This document shows, piece after piece, positions 8,095 through 16,698 of a stretch of 64,000 nt of DNA. This DNA comes from Pseudomonas orientalis. GTDB lineage: Bacteria; Pseudomonadota; Gammaproteobacteria; Pseudomonadales; Pseudomonadaceae. Every line of letters starts with the position of its first letter. Positions within the stretch are counted from its first letter, which is position 1. The stretch spans positions 5,748,209 through 5,812,208 of the forward strand of contig NZ_CP094351.1 of NCBI RefSeq assembly GCF_022807995.1, written 5' to 3'. The position numbers and the translations under genes are program-made. Below the pieces are notes generated by a model. That model did no database searches. It was not told the DNA's origin and saw only the letters and a list, made by a program, of their open reading frames with translations.

Positions 8095-9062
8095 CGGCAG
8101 GCCGCCAGCGCGGCCTGCAATGCGGTCACGTCCTGAGGGGCAATGAAGATCAGCTCGATGCGCGAATCGCGGCGCCATTCGCTGGGCTGCCAGGCCAGCG
8201 GGCTGTTATCCACAGCATTGGCGGACACCCAGGCGTCACGACTGTGGATAACCAGCTTGGCGCGACGCCACGCCAGACTTGTCAGCCATTGATTCAAACG
8301 CACCAGGTCAAATTGCTGGCTCGGATGCCAGCGCCAGCCGATGCTCCAGCCTTCCTCCTGGGCCTGGCTCAGGCAGATCGGCAGCGTGGGATCGCTCCAG
8401 ACCGCCTGCATGTGCACCAAGCCATTGGGGACCGCGAAGTTATCCACAGCGCCGCCAGCCTGTGCCCTCACACCGGGCAATTGCTCAATCGGCAACTGCG
8501 CCTGACGCGTCCAATAAAGCGCACTGCCGGGTAACCGTTGTTCAATGGCTTGGCGCTGCACCGCATCCAGCGCCTCATCCTTGTTCAACACCAGCAGGCC
8601 GGCACTGGCCAGCGCCTCTTGCTGCGCTGGTGGCAAGGGTTTGCCCGCAGCCAGGGCCTGCGCGTCCAGCACCAGTACGCAGGGTTGGACCGCCAGCACG
8701 TCCTGCCATGGCGCCTGGCTCAGTTGTTTGAGTAACTGCGCCGGATGGCCCAGGCCCGAGGGCTCGATAAACAGCCGATCCGGCTTGGCCCTACGCAACA
8801 ACCGACCCAGGCCTACCTGGAACGGCGCACCATTCACACAACACAGGCAGCCACCCGCCACCTCGCCCAGGGCAATGCCATCGTCGTCTTGAGTGAGCAA
8901 GGCCGCGTCCAGCCCGATCTGCCCGAATTCATTGATCAACACTGCCCAGCGCTCGTTGGCCGGACGCTGGGAAAGCAGGTGTTTGATCAGGCTGGTCTTG
9001 CCGGCGCCCAAGGGCCCGGCAATCACATGGGTGGGAATGTTCTGCAGCATGGGTGGCATCAT
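8088..9062 (-). CDS. COG0523 family GTPase, putative zinc chaperone
   Basis: 324-residue P-loop GTPase of the CobW/YeiR/YjiA group, proposed to deliver Zn2+ to target proteins. Walker A is GPLGAGKTS (about residues 16-24), the metal-binding CxCC is GGCLCC (Cys72, 74, 75), and NKDE is the guanine-recognition motif. The C-terminal CobW domain is short. It is third in the zigA-DUF1826-COG0523 operon (32 bases after DUF1826), hence under the Zur box at 10994. MLQNIP at 9050 is an alternative start. Three perfect DnaA 9-mers lie inside it (8206, 8243, 8440). Confidence 0.85.
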   Translation of the reverse strand: MMPPMLQNIPTHVIAGPLGAGKTSLIKHLLSQRPANERWAVLINEFGQIGLDAALLTQDDDGIALGEVAGGCLCCVNGAPFQVGLGRLLRRAKPDRLFIEPSGLGHPAQLLKQLSQAPWQDVLAVQPCVLVLDAQALAAGKPLPPAQQEALASAGLLVLNKDEALDAVQRQAIEQRLPGSALYWTRQAQLPIEQLPGVRAQAGGAVDNFAVPNGLVHMQAVWSDPTLPICLSQAQEEGWSIGWRWHPSQQFDLVRLNQWLTSLAWRRAKLVIHSRDAWVSANAVDNSPLAWQPSEWRRDSRIELIFIAPQDVTALQAALAACRY

Positions 9063-9094
9063 TCAGACCGTGTAGAGCGCTTGATCCTACGCGT

Positions 9095-9739
9095 TTATGC
9101 GAGCCAATCCAGGGTCAGAATCAAGCGACGCTCATTCGCCTTCAGTGCGGGCGAGCGGTGAATCAAGCCATGGTGTTCATTGCCATGCCATTTTGTACCC
9201 TTGAGCAGCGCCACTTCACCGCAGTGGATGTGCTCGATGCGTTCGGTGGGCTCAGCGTCGGGCTGGCTCAACCGGCGGCGATCCATGACGCCTTCGCGCA
9301 GCCATTGGCTGCCGACGCCGGCGTAGGTGGTGATCAGCCGCACGGGCACATGGTCGACATGAAAACGCGGGCACATGGCCTTGTCCAGCAAGCGCAAACG
9401 TACGCCGATACGCCTGGCGCCAAGCAGGCAGGCGAATGCGCTGATCAGCCAGGAGACATCGGCGATAAAGCCGTCATAGCCTTCAAGGTCACGGCAACAG
9501 GACGCAAAGCCGTGCAAGTTCGGCGCGGAGTCTTCATTGTTTAATTCAACGACCAATGCTTCGCCCAACGGCTCATCAAGCGCCACCACCAGCGCGCCAA
9601 AGTCAGCGATATGCAACGGTAATTGGCGCTGCCACAGCGCCAGGTTCACGCCATCTTCCAGGATGCCGGACAGCGCCAGCGGGGTATCGCCGCAGGCCTG
9701 GCGGATCACGGGGCGCAGGGGAATGACCGGGGCCAGCAT
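9095..9739 (-). CDS. DUF1826 domain-containing protein
   Basis: 214 residues, function unknown. The family is repeatedly found beside COG0523 GTPases in Zur regulons. Conserved His/Cys/Asp residues suggest metal binding: CPRFHVDHVPVRL carries an H-x-D-H pattern resembling a 2-oxoglutarate-dioxygenase-like facial triad, and KGTKWHGNEHHGLIHRSPA carries further His residues. That reading is inference. Its ATG overlaps the zigA stop by one base (TGATG), so translation is coupled. It lies between two zinc chaperones, which points to a job in zinc-limited cells. Confidence 0.85.
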   Translation of the reverse strand: MLAPVIPLRPVIRQACGDTPLALSGILEDGVNLALWQRQLPLHIADFGALVVALDEPLGEALVVELNNEDSAPNLHGFASCCRDLEGYDGFIADVSWLISAFACLLGARRIGVRLRLLDKAMCPRFHVDHVPVRLITTYAGVGSQWLREGVMDRRRLSQPDAEPTERIEHIHCGEVALLKGTKWHGNEHHGLIHRSPALKANERRLILTLDWLA

Positions 9740-10947
9740 CAGGCGGCTGCCTCCTCATACCAGGGGCCGAAGGGATCAGCCAACTGGCGCCAGCCTTCCA
9801 CGCCCAGGGCCATTTCTTCATCAGTGAGCAAGCACTGGCCCAGTTCGACGCGCATCTGCGCAAAGTCGATGTTCTGCCCGATAAACACCAGTTCCTGACG
9901 GCAATCGCCAGTGCTCGGCTGCCAATTGCCCATGATTGCCGCGACACTTTCTTCGTCCTGCGGCCATTGGCTTTTCGGCACGAAGCGCCACCAGCGCCCG
10001 GCAAAACCATGGCGCATCAAGCCACCGGCCTGAGACCAGCTGCCGGCGTCCTGATGTTTGCTGGCCAACCAGAAGAAACCTTTGGAACGCAACAGCTTGC
10101 CGTTCACCCAGGGGCGGTCGATGAAGTCGAAAAACCGCTGCGGATGGAAGGGCCGGCGCGCGCGGTAAGCGGTGGAGGCAATTCCGTACTCTTGGGTTTC
10201 CGGCACGTGTTCACCGCGCAATTCCTGCAACCAGCCCGGTGCCTGGGCGGCCCGTTCGAAATCAAAGCGGCCGGTGTTGAGGATCTTGTTCAGCGGCACT
10301 TGGCCCATGACCATCGGAATGATCTGCGCCTGGGCGTTGAGGCGCTCGAGGATTGCCATCAACTCTTCGCGCTCGTGGCTGCCGATCAGGTCGATCTTGC
10401 TGATCAGTATCACGTCGGCAAATTCGATCTGTTCGATCAGCAGGTCGGTGATCGAGCGCTCATCTTCGTCGCCCAGGGTTTCGCCGCGTGAGGCCAGGCT
10501 TTCTGCGGCTTGATAGTCGAGCAGGAAATTCATGCCGTCGACCACGGTGACCATGGTGTCCAGGCGCGCGATGTCCGCCAGGCTTTGCCCGTTTTCATCG
10601 CGAAAGGTGAAGGTTTCGGCCACAGGCATGGGTTCGGAAATGCCGGTGGATTCGATCAGCAGGTAATCGAACCGACCTTCCGCGGCGAGCTTGCCGACTT
10701 CTTCAAGCAAGTCTTCGCGCAAGGTGCAGCAGATGCAGCCGTTGCTCATCTCCACCAGCTTTTCTTCAGCGCGATTGAGGGTGACGTCGCGCTGGACCTC
10801 GCTGCCATCGATATTGATTTCGCTCATGTCGTTGACGATCACCGCCACGCGCAGGTTTTCGCGGTTGCGCAGTACATGGTTGAGCAGCGTGCTCTTACCG
10901 GCGCCGAGAAAGCCGGACAACACGGTAACGGGTAGACGATTGGGCAT
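9739..10947 (-). CDS. zigA: Zinc metallochaperone GTPase ZigA
   Basis: 402-residue COG0523 GTPase. Visible: Walker A GFLGAGKST (12-20), the CxCC zinc site NGCICC (Cys71, 73, 74), ESTGISEP (switch region), SKIDL (guanine recognition) and a long C-terminal CobW domain (about 270-390, RPFHPQRFFDFI). ZigA-type proteins are made under zinc starvation and pass Zn2+ to essential enzymes. The start at MPNRLPVTVL is preferred over an ATG ten codons upstream because the P-loop strand begins right after it. A perfect Zur palindrome lies 47 bases upstream. It is the first gene of a three-gene operon. Confidence 0.93.
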   Translation of the reverse strand: MPNRLPVTVLSGFLGAGKSTLLNHVLRNRENLRVAVIVNDMSEINIDGSEVQRDVTLNRAEEKLVEMSNGCICCTLREDLLEEVGKLAAEGRFDYLLIESTGISEPMPVAETFTFRDENGQSLADIARLDTMVTVVDGMNFLLDYQAAESLASRGETLGDEDERSITDLLIEQIEFADVILISKIDLIGSHEREELMAILERLNAQAQIIPMVMGQVPLNKILNTGRFDFERAAQAPGWLQELRGEHVPETQEYGIASTAYRARRPFHPQRFFDFIDRPWVNGKLLRSKGFFWLASKHQDAGSWSQAGGLMRHGFAGRWWRFVPKSQWPQDEESVAAIMGNWQPSTGDCRQELVFIGQNIDFAQMRVELGQCLLTDEEMALGVEGWRQLADPFGPWYEEAAA

Positions 10948-10993
10948 CAGGTCGCTCTCATCAGGCTGCCCGGTCAAGCCAGGCTTTGTTTTA

Positions 10994-11008
10994 TGTTATA
11001 GTATAACA
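10994..11008. promoter_or_regulatory. Zur box (bidirectional)
   Basis: TGTTATAGTATAACA is a perfect 7+1+7 palindrome matching the gamma-proteobacterial Zur operator style. It lies between divergent zigA and the small exported-protein gene at 11087. The same sequence, reverse-complemented, recurs at 12746-12760. Confidence 0.9.
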
Positions 11009-11086
11009 ATAGAAACAAGCCAACCTTCCTTGCTCCGCGTGACAAAGGGCGCGAAGCTTGATCACCCTCCAATCCTGAGAAACCCA

Positions 11087-11455
11087 ATGAAACGCCTGTG
11101 GTACATCCTGCTATTGGCAGCGGCGGGACCTGCCTGTGCCCAATCCCCCAGCCTGTTGGCCCACTGCACGCGCAGCGCCACCCTGCTGGCCTGCGTGGAC
11201 CCGCTGGGCAATGCCTACAGCGTGGCGACCGTTGGCAGCACCACGTATTTGCGCGGTTTCGAGGTGATCGGCAAACGCTACTGGGCACAAACCAACAGCC
11301 GCTATGGGCAATTGACGTTCTTTACCGGGTTGGCCTCGGACGGTGAGACGTGGGTCGGCTACACGCGGCGCGTGGGCTGGACCACCCTTAACCGCTTCTC
11401 CAGTTCCGGTGGCGCCAGCGCCGCCTTCACCTGCAGCCGAATCACCGGCTGTTAG
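11087..11455 (+). CDS. Small exported Cys-containing protein, Zur-linked
   Basis: 122 residues with a clear signal peptide (MKRLWYILLLAAAGPACA) and four Cys in the mature part (two near the start, two in the last ten residues, CSRITGC), suggesting two disulfides in the periplasm. No known domain recognised. It starts 79 bases from the Zur palindrome and is divergent from zigA, so zinc-starvation induction is likely. Its 3' end overlaps the convergent amidase gene by four bases. Function unknown. Confidence 0.75.
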   Translation: MKRLWYILLLAAAGPACAQSPSLLAHCTRSATLLACVDPLGNAYSVATVGSTTYLRGFEVIGKRYWAQTNSRYGQLTFFTGLASDGETWVGYTRRVGWTTLNRFSSSGGASAAFTCSRITGC

Positions 11456-12663
11456 ACCTGGCCTTTCTTCTGCTCCTGCATCCACGCCATGTAGCTGTTC
11501 ATCGGTGGGTTCTTCTCGAAGTATTTTTTAAGCCCGTCGAACAGACCATCGGCAACCGCCTGTTGATGGCGCGCCGTCACCAGCCGCTGGGCGTCCTGGG
11601 CATTGGAGATAAAGCCGGTCTCGACCAGGATCGATGGCACGTCCGGTGATTTGAGGACCGCGAATCCGGCCTGCTCCACCCGCTTCTGGTGCAGGCTGGT
11701 GATGTTTTGCAGGCTACCCAGCACCGAGCTGCCCAGTTGCAGGCTGGAAGCGATGGTGGCGTTCATCGACATGTCGAGGATTACTCCCGCGAGCATCGGG
11801 TCCTTGTCCTTGAGATTCAGCAATGTCGTGGCGCCCAGCAGGTCCGCGCCGTTTTCGCGCTGTGCCATGAAGCGTGCGGTCGCGGAGGTGGCGCCGCCTT
11901 CGGACAACGCGTACACCGAGGCGCCCGAGGCGGTGAGCCGGGGGGCGGCGTCGGCATGCACGGAAATGAACATATCGGCTTTGTGCTGACGGGCGATGTC
12001 CACGCGCTTGCGCAAAGGCACGAAAAAGTCGTCGTTGCGCACCAGTTTCACGTCGAAACCCTTTTCGCGCTTCAAGCGTCTGGCCAGCAACTGAGCGATC
12101 GACAGCACCACGTCTTTTTCGCGCTGGCCCCTGGAGCCGATGGCGCCGGGGTCCTTGCCGCCGTGACCCGGGTCGACCACCACGATGATGTCGCGCCGGG
12201 GATGGGTTTTATCCACCGGCGCGATCAAGGGCACAGGCTCAGCGGCGATTTGACGAGGCGCCGACGTGGCGCGGGTCAGGTCGAGCACCAGGCGATGGCC
12301 CTGGCCCTCCTGGGGCGGCAACAGGAAACTGTTGAGCTGCATCGGCGCGGCCAGGTCCAGCACGATGCGGGTGTCGTTCGCGCCGAAATGCCCGGAACGG
12401 ATCGAGGTAATTCCGCTGTTTTTCAGCGCCAGCTGGGAGAAGTCACCACTGAGCCCGGCACCGCTCAGGTCGATGATCAAGCGTTCCGGGGCGGTCAGTG
12501 AAAAAGTCTTGTACTGCACCGGGCCGCTGAGGTCGAAGACCAGCCGCAGCTTATCGTCCGAACGCCACAGGCGCGCATTGCGGATCTGCGTGGCGAACGC
12601 CCCCGCAGGAAAGGCGAGCAGGGGGCTGAGCAGCAGCAGGTTGAGGAGCTGACGTCTGTGCAT
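11452..12663 (-). CDS. N-acetylmuramoyl-L-alanine amidase (AMIN + Amidase_3)
   Basis: 403-residue periplasmic zinc amidase that cuts the MurNAc-L-Ala bond of peptidoglycan during daughter-cell separation (AmiA/AmiC family). A signal peptide (MHRRQLLNLLLLSPLLAFPAGAFA) is followed by an AMIN domain (about 25-140) and Amidase_3 (about 175-385) with VVDPGHGGKDPGA (zinc His), SVHADA (zinc His) and PSILVETGFISN (catalytic Glu). It has no LysM domain, unlike the usual Pseudomonas AmiB. A zinc-dependent enzyme placed under a Zur box (83 bases upstream, shared with folE2) fits the pattern of backup paralogues made when zinc is scarce. Confidence 0.88.
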   Translation of the reverse strand: MHRRQLLNLLLLSPLLAFPAGAFATQIRNARLWRSDDKLRLVFDLSGPVQYKTFSLTAPERLIIDLSGAGLSGDFSQLALKNSGITSIRSGHFGANDTRIVLDLAAPMQLNSFLLPPQEGQGHRLVLDLTRATSAPRQIAAEPVPLIAPVDKTHPRRDIIVVVDPGHGGKDPGAIGSRGQREKDVVLSIAQLLARRLKREKGFDVKLVRNDDFFVPLRKRVDIARQHKADMFISVHADAAPRLTASGASVYALSEGGATSATARFMAQRENGADLLGATTLLNLKDKDPMLAGVILDMSMNATIASSLQLGSSVLGSLQNITSLHQKRVEQAGFAVLKSPDVPSILVETGFISNAQDAQRLVTARHQQAVADGLFDGLKKYFEKNPPMNSYMAWMQEQKKGQV

Positions 12664-12745
12664 GACCGATACCGCGAATAAGGGAGCGTCCCTGCTCGAC
12701 GTGACTGAAGAAAGGCTGGAGCAGAAAATTCATCGTGGATCTTAT

Positions 12746-12760
12746 TGTTATACTATAACA
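12746..12760. promoter_or_regulatory. Zur box (bidirectional)
   Basis: TGTTATACTATAACA is a perfect palindrome identical to the reverse complement of the box at 10994. It lies 32 bases before the folE2 start and 83 bases before the divergent amidase start. Confidence 0.92.
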
Positions 12761-12791
12761 TGTCGAATTATTTCCAACGATGGACCTGCTT

Positions 12792-13682
12792 ATGAATGCG
12801 CTGACTCTGCCGGATATCGCCGCGCAGGCTTCACGCCAAGCCTTGCCACTCGACTGGGTGGGCATGTGCGGCGTTGCCTTGCCTGTCCTGTTCGATGGCC
12901 AACGCCTGCCCGCCACCGCCGATGCAGGTGTGAGCCTGGATGATGGTCTGGCGCGTGGCATTCATATGTCACGCCTGTACCTGGCCCTGGAGATGTTCGA
13001 CCAGCAGCCACTAACGCCCGCACTTTTGCGTAATGTACTGGAGCGCTTTCTCGACACACATGAAGATTTATCTAATAACGCCTACCTGCGTATTCACACA
13101 GACTTGCTGTTAAAACGCCCTGCCCTGGTCAGCCCTTTAGACGGTTGGAAGAGCTATCCGGTAAGCATCGAGGCGCGTCTGGAAAACCAGATGTTCCACG
13201 TGGAACTAAAAATTGACGTTACCTATTCATCAACTTGTCCATGCTCAGCCGCGCTCGCCAGGCAGTTGATTCAACAGCAATTTATGAATGATTTCGCCAA
13301 CACGCCATTGCAACACGCGGACGTACTGACCTGGCTCGGCAGCGTCAACGGCATTGTCGCCACGCCCCACAGCCAGCGCAGCAGCGCGCAGTTGCACGTG
13401 CATCTGCAAGGCGAACAACTGGCGATTGTCGATTTGATCAACAGTGCCGAAGCCGCCCTCGGCACCGCCGTGCAAACGGCAGTGAAACGTGCCGACGAGC
13501 AAGCCTTCGCTCTGGCCAATGGGCAAAACCTGATGTTCTGCGAGGACGCCGCGCGCCGCCTTAATCTCGCCTTGAAACGCTCGGATGCGGTCAAAGCCTT
13601 TCACCTCAAAGTGGTCCACGCCGAAAGCCTGCACGCGCACGATGCCGTGGCTGAAAGCCGCTGGACGAGACCTTCCACATGA
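12792..13682 (+). CDS. folE2: GTP cyclohydrolase FolE2 (type IB)
   Basis: Converts GTP to dihydroneopterin triphosphate, the first step of folate synthesis. The IB enzyme does not strictly need zinc and replaces zinc-dependent FolE under starvation. 296 residues. The signature STCPCSAAL holds the active-site Cys (about residues 149-151), and MFHVELKIDV is the conserved strand before it. ATG 12792 (MNALTL) is preferred over ATG 12780 by family length. A Zur box lies 32 bases upstream. It opens a five-gene operon whose genes are coupled by overlaps. A parS-like palindrome is embedded at 13193-13206. Confidence 0.95.
   Translation: MNALTLPDIAAQASRQALPLDWVGMCGVALPVLFDGQRLPATADAGVSLDDGLARGIHMSRLYLALEMFDQQPLTPALLRNVLERFLDTHEDLSNNAYLRIHTDLLLKRPALVSPLDGWKSYPVSIEARLENQMFHVELKIDVTYSSTCPCSAALARQLIQQQFMNDFANTPLQHADVLTWLGSVNGIVATPHSQRSSAQLHVHLQGEQLAIVDLINSAEAALGTAVQTAVKRADEQAFALANGQNLMFCEDAARRLNLALKRSDAVKAFHLKVVHAESLHAHDAVAESRWTRPST
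13193..13206. other. parS: parS-like ParB binding palindrome inside folE2
   Basis: GTTCCACGTGGAAC is a perfect 14-base palindrome equal to the core of Pseudomonas parS; the flanking bases are T and T. It encodes part of the FolE2 motif MFHVEL, so protein constraint may contribute. I saw no second copy of the core elsewhere in the window by eye. Confidence 0.7.
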
Positions 13683-14347
13683 TCACCTGCAACGCGTTGC
13701 GCTGGGGCGCTCCGGGCCAACCGCTGACCCCCGCCGTGGATTTCACCCTGGAAAAAGGCAGCCTCACCGGCGTAATCGGCCCCAATGGCTGTGGCAAAAG
13801 CAGCCTGCTCAAGGTCATCGCCGGCTTGCAGAAGCCGCTGGCGGGTAACGTCAGCGTGGATGTTGCACGGCGTGGCGGCCTGGCCTTCCTGCCCCAGCAG
13901 CAACATTTGGACCGTCAGTTTCCTATCAGCCTGCAAGAACTGGTCGCCGCAGGTCTGTGGGGCACTCGGCTCACGCCGCCGCAACGCAGCGAGCGCCTGC
14001 ACGCTGTGCTGGAAGACTGGTGCCTCGGCGGCCTGGAGCAACGCCCGTTAATGGCCTTGTCTGGCGGGCAACTGCAACGCGCCCTGCTCGCCCGCATGAG
14101 CCTGACCGACTCGCCGGTGTTGCTGCTCGACGAACCCCACGCCGCCCTCGACGAAGAAGGCCAGGCGCTGTGCTGGAAACACATCCATGCCTGGCATGAC
14201 GAAGGCTGCACGCTGATGGTGGTCTGTCATGACTTGGCGTCGGTGCGCCATCACACACAACAGGTGCTGCACATCAAAAGCACGGGCTGCGCGCTGGGAT
14301 CGAGTAAAACGTTGATCCGCCCACAACCGCAGTTGCAGGTGGCCTGA
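13679..14347 (+). CDS. znuC: Zinc ABC transporter ATPase (ZnuC-like)
   Basis: 222-residue ABC ATPase energising zinc import. Walker A GPNGCGKSS, signature LSGGQLQRALLAR, Walker B VLLLDEPHAALDEEG and the H-loop VVCHD are all intact. It overlaps folE2 by ATGA (four bases), and its stop overlaps the permease start as TGATG. Position in the folE2 operon behind a Zur box supports zinc over manganese. Most pseudomonads also carry a separate zur-znuCBA locus, so this is probably a second system; the symbol is by similarity. Confidence 0.85.
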   Translation: MITCNALRWGAPGQPLTPAVDFTLEKGSLTGVIGPNGCGKSSLLKVIAGLQKPLAGNVSVDVARRGGLAFLPQQQHLDRQFPISLQELVAAGLWGTRLTPPQRSERLHAVLEDWCLGGLEQRPLMALSGGQLQRALLARMSLTDSPVLLLDEPHAALDEEGQALCWKHIHAWHDEGCTLMVVCHDLASVRHHTQQVLHIKSTGCALGSSKTLIRPQPQLQVA

Positions 14348-15213
14348 TGCATTTTGCCGCCCACTTGTGGATGCCCTTTGTCGATTTCGTATTCATGCGC
14401 CGCGCGCTGATCGGGGGCCTGGTGCTGGCCTGCAGCACCGCGCCGCTCGGGGTGTTCCTGATCCTGCGGCGCATGAGCCTGATCGGTGATGCGGTGGCCC
14501 ACGGCATTCTGCCCGGCGCCGCCCTTGGCTTCTGGTTCGCCGGGCTGAGCCTGCCCGCGCTGACCATCGGCGGCCTCGGCGCAGGGCTGAGCATGGCGGG
14601 GCTGTCCGCGTGGATCACCCGCCGTACCGGCTTGCGCGAAGACGCCAGCCTCGCGGCCATCTACCCCATCTCCCTTGCCGCCGGGGTGTTGATCCTTGGT
14701 ATCGCCGGCAAGCGCCTGGACCTGCTGCACCTGCTGTTCGGCTCGGCGCTGGCGGTGGATGAAACCACCCTCACCGGCATGCTGTGGGTCACCGGCTTCA
14801 GCCTGATTGCCATGGCGCTGATCTACAAACCGCTGCTGCTCGATACCCTCGACCCGCTGTTCCTGCAAACCGTCAGCCGCCTGGGCCCGCTTGCCCACGG
14901 ATTGTTCCTGACCCTGGTAGTGCTGAACCTGGTGATCGGTTTCCAGGCCATCGGCGCCTTGATGGTGGTGGGTTTGATGATGCTGCCGGCCATCGCTTCA
15001 CGCTTCTGGAGCCGGCGCCTGCCGGTGTTGATTGCGGTATCGGCCGTGCTGGGATGCCTGTCGGTGTGGCTGGGTCTGCTGTTGTCGTTCTACTACTCAC
15101 TGCCCAGCGGCCCGGCCATCGTGCTGGTGGCGGGCGGCGGGTATTTGTTGTCCGTGGTCTTCGGTCCGGTGCACGGCTTGCTGCGCCGCCCGCCCTTGCT
15201 GTCCTCCCAATGA
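14347..15213 (+). CDS. znuB: Zinc ABC transporter permease (ZnuB-like)
   Basis: 288-residue inner-membrane permease of the ABC-3 family with about eight to nine hydrophobic segments. MRRALIGGLVLACSTAPLGVFLILRRMSLIGDAVAHGILPGAALGF is cited here by its key part RRMSLIGDAVAHGI, the conserved ABC-3 N-terminal motif. VVGLMMLPAIAS is the coupling region. Its start is coupled to the ATPase gene (TGATG). It works with the neighbouring ATPase and binding protein in zinc import. Confidence 0.87.
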   Translation: MHFAAHLWMPFVDFVFMRRALIGGLVLACSTAPLGVFLILRRMSLIGDAVAHGILPGAALGFWFAGLSLPALTIGGLGAGLSMAGLSAWITRRTGLREDASLAAIYPISLAAGVLILGIAGKRLDLLHLLFGSALAVDETTLTGMLWVTGFSLIAMALIYKPLLLDTLDPLFLQTVSRLGPLAHGLFLTLVVLNLVIGFQAIGALMVVGLMMLPAIASRFWSRRLPVLIAVSAVLGCLSVWLGLLLSFYYSLPSGPAIVLVAGGGYLLSVVFGPVHGLLRRPPLLSSQ

Positions 15214-15224
15214 GGTGTTTTCCG

Positions 15225-16103
15225 ATGCGCGCTCTACTCGTGCTGTTCAGTCTGCTGCTGCCGCTCTCGATGGCCCAGGCCGCCGACAAACTCCAGGTGG
15301 TCACCAGCTTCAGTATCCTGGATGACATCACCCATCAGATCGGTGGCGACCATATTCAGATCAGCAACATGGTCGGCCCGGACGCCGACGCCCACACCTA
15401 CGAACCCACGCCGGACGATGCCAAGGCGCTGCTCAAGGCCAAGCTCATCATCAAGAACGGCCTGGGCTTCGAGCCATGGCTGGACCGCCTGGTGGCCAGC
15501 ACTGAAACCCAGGCCACGGTAGTCACCGCCAGCAAGGGCGTGATTTCCCACACCATGGACGAGGACGGCGAAACCATCCCCGACCCGCACGCCTGGCACA
15601 ACCTGGCCAACGCCGAAATCTACGTCAACAACATCACCAAAGCGCTGGTAGCCGCCGACCCGGCCAACCAGGCTGACTACCTGCGCAACAGCCAGGCCTA
15701 CCTGAAGGACATCCACCGCCTGCTGGCCGAAGCCAAGGTCAAGTTCGGCGCACTGCCTGCCGGTAACCGCCGTATCGTCACCTCCCATGACGCCTTCGGT
15801 TACCTGGGCCAGGCCTACGGTATCCAGTTCCTCGCGCCCCAGGGCCTGTCCACCGAGCGTGAACCATCGGCCGCCGAAGTGGCCGCGTTGATCACCCAGA
15901 TCCGCAAGGACAAGGTCAAGGCCGTGTTCATGGAAAACATCAAGGACTCACGCCTGCTCAAGCAGATTGCCGACGAAAGCGGCGCACAGATCGGCGGCAC
16001 GCTGTACTCCGACGCCCTCGCCACAGAAGGGCCGGCCAGTACCTTTATCGGGCTGTTCGAATACAACCTCAACACCTTGTGCGCGGCGCTGAGCAAACCA
16101 TGA
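15225..16103 (+). CDS. znuA: Zinc ABC transporter substrate-binding protein (ZnuA-like)
   Basis: 292-residue periplasmic metal-binding protein (cluster A-I). A signal peptide MRALLVLFSLLLPLSMAQA is followed by the metal ligands in DADAHTYEPTP (His), DPHAWHN (His) and SHDAFGYLG (His), with an acidic ligand in TLYSDAL. The loop between the first two ligands is short and lacks the long His-rich stretch of typical ZnuA, so it may be a paralogue with different affinity or specificity. ATG 15210 overlapping the permease stop is an alternative start adding five residues. Confidence 0.85.
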   Translation: MRALLVLFSLLLPLSMAQAADKLQVVTSFSILDDITHQIGGDHIQISNMVGPDADAHTYEPTPDDAKALLKAKLIIKNGLGFEPWLDRLVASTETQATVVTASKGVISHTMDEDGETIPDPHAWHNLANAEIYVNNITKALVAADPANQADYLRNSQAYLKDIHRLLAEAKVKFGALPAGNRRIVTSHDAFGYLGQAYGIQFLAPQGLSTEREPSAAEVAALITQIRKDKVKAVFMENIKDSRLLKQIADESGAQIGGTLYSDALATEGPASTFIGLFEYNLNTLCAALSKP

Positions 16104-16660
16104 TTCGCAAGAACCCTTCCGGCGACCTGCCGGTGATTGCCGAATCGGCCTACGTCGACAAAACCGCGATCATCTGCGGCAAGGTCATCATCGGCGAAAA
16201 CGTGTTTGTGGGTCCCTACGCCGTGATCCGCGCCGACGAAGTCGACGCCTGCGGCGCCATGGACCCGATCACCATCGGCGCCAATTCCAATATCCAGGAC
16301 GGCGTGGTGATTCACTCCAAATCCGGTGCCGCCGTGACCATCGGCGAGTTCACCTCGATTGCGCACCGCTCCATCGTCCATGGCCCCTGCACCGTCGGCG
16401 ACCGCGTGTTCATCGGTTTCAACAGCGTGCTGTTCAACTGCGCCGTGGGCGACGGTTGCGTGGTGCGGCATAACTCGGTGGTGGACGGCCGCGACCTGCC
16501 CGCTGCCTTCTATGTACCCTCCACCACCCGCATCGGGCCCACTACCGACCTGTCGCAATTCCCACCGGTGAGCGTCAGCGCCTCGGAGTTTTCCGAAGAC
16601 GTGGCGCGCACCAATGTCGACCTGGTGCGCGGTTACAAAGCCCTGCAAAACGAGTTCTGA
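16100..16660 (+). CDS. Gamma-class carbonic anhydrase-like protein
   Basis: 186-residue left-handed beta-helix protein with hexapeptide repeats (KVIIGENVFVGPYAVIRAD). HRSIVHG gives two of the three metal His expected in gamma carbonic anhydrases. Cam-type enzymes can use Fe2+ or Co2+ instead of Zn2+, so a Zur-controlled copy could replace zinc-dependent beta enzymes. It overlaps the binding-protein stop (ATGA) and ends the folE2-znuCBA operon. Activity is inferred from the family. Confidence 0.85.
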   Translation: MIRKNPSGDLPVIAESAYVDKTAIICGKVIIGENVFVGPYAVIRADEVDACGAMDPITIGANSNIQDGVVIHSKSGAAVTIGEFTSIAHRSIVHGPCTVGDRVFIGFNSVLFNCAVGDGCVVRHNSVVDGRDLPAAFYVPSTTRIGPTTDLSQFPPVSVSASEFSEDVARTNVDLVRGYKALQNEF

Positions 16661-16698
16661 AGCAGGAGCCGGGTGTTGATTGGCAATGCCCGGCTGGG

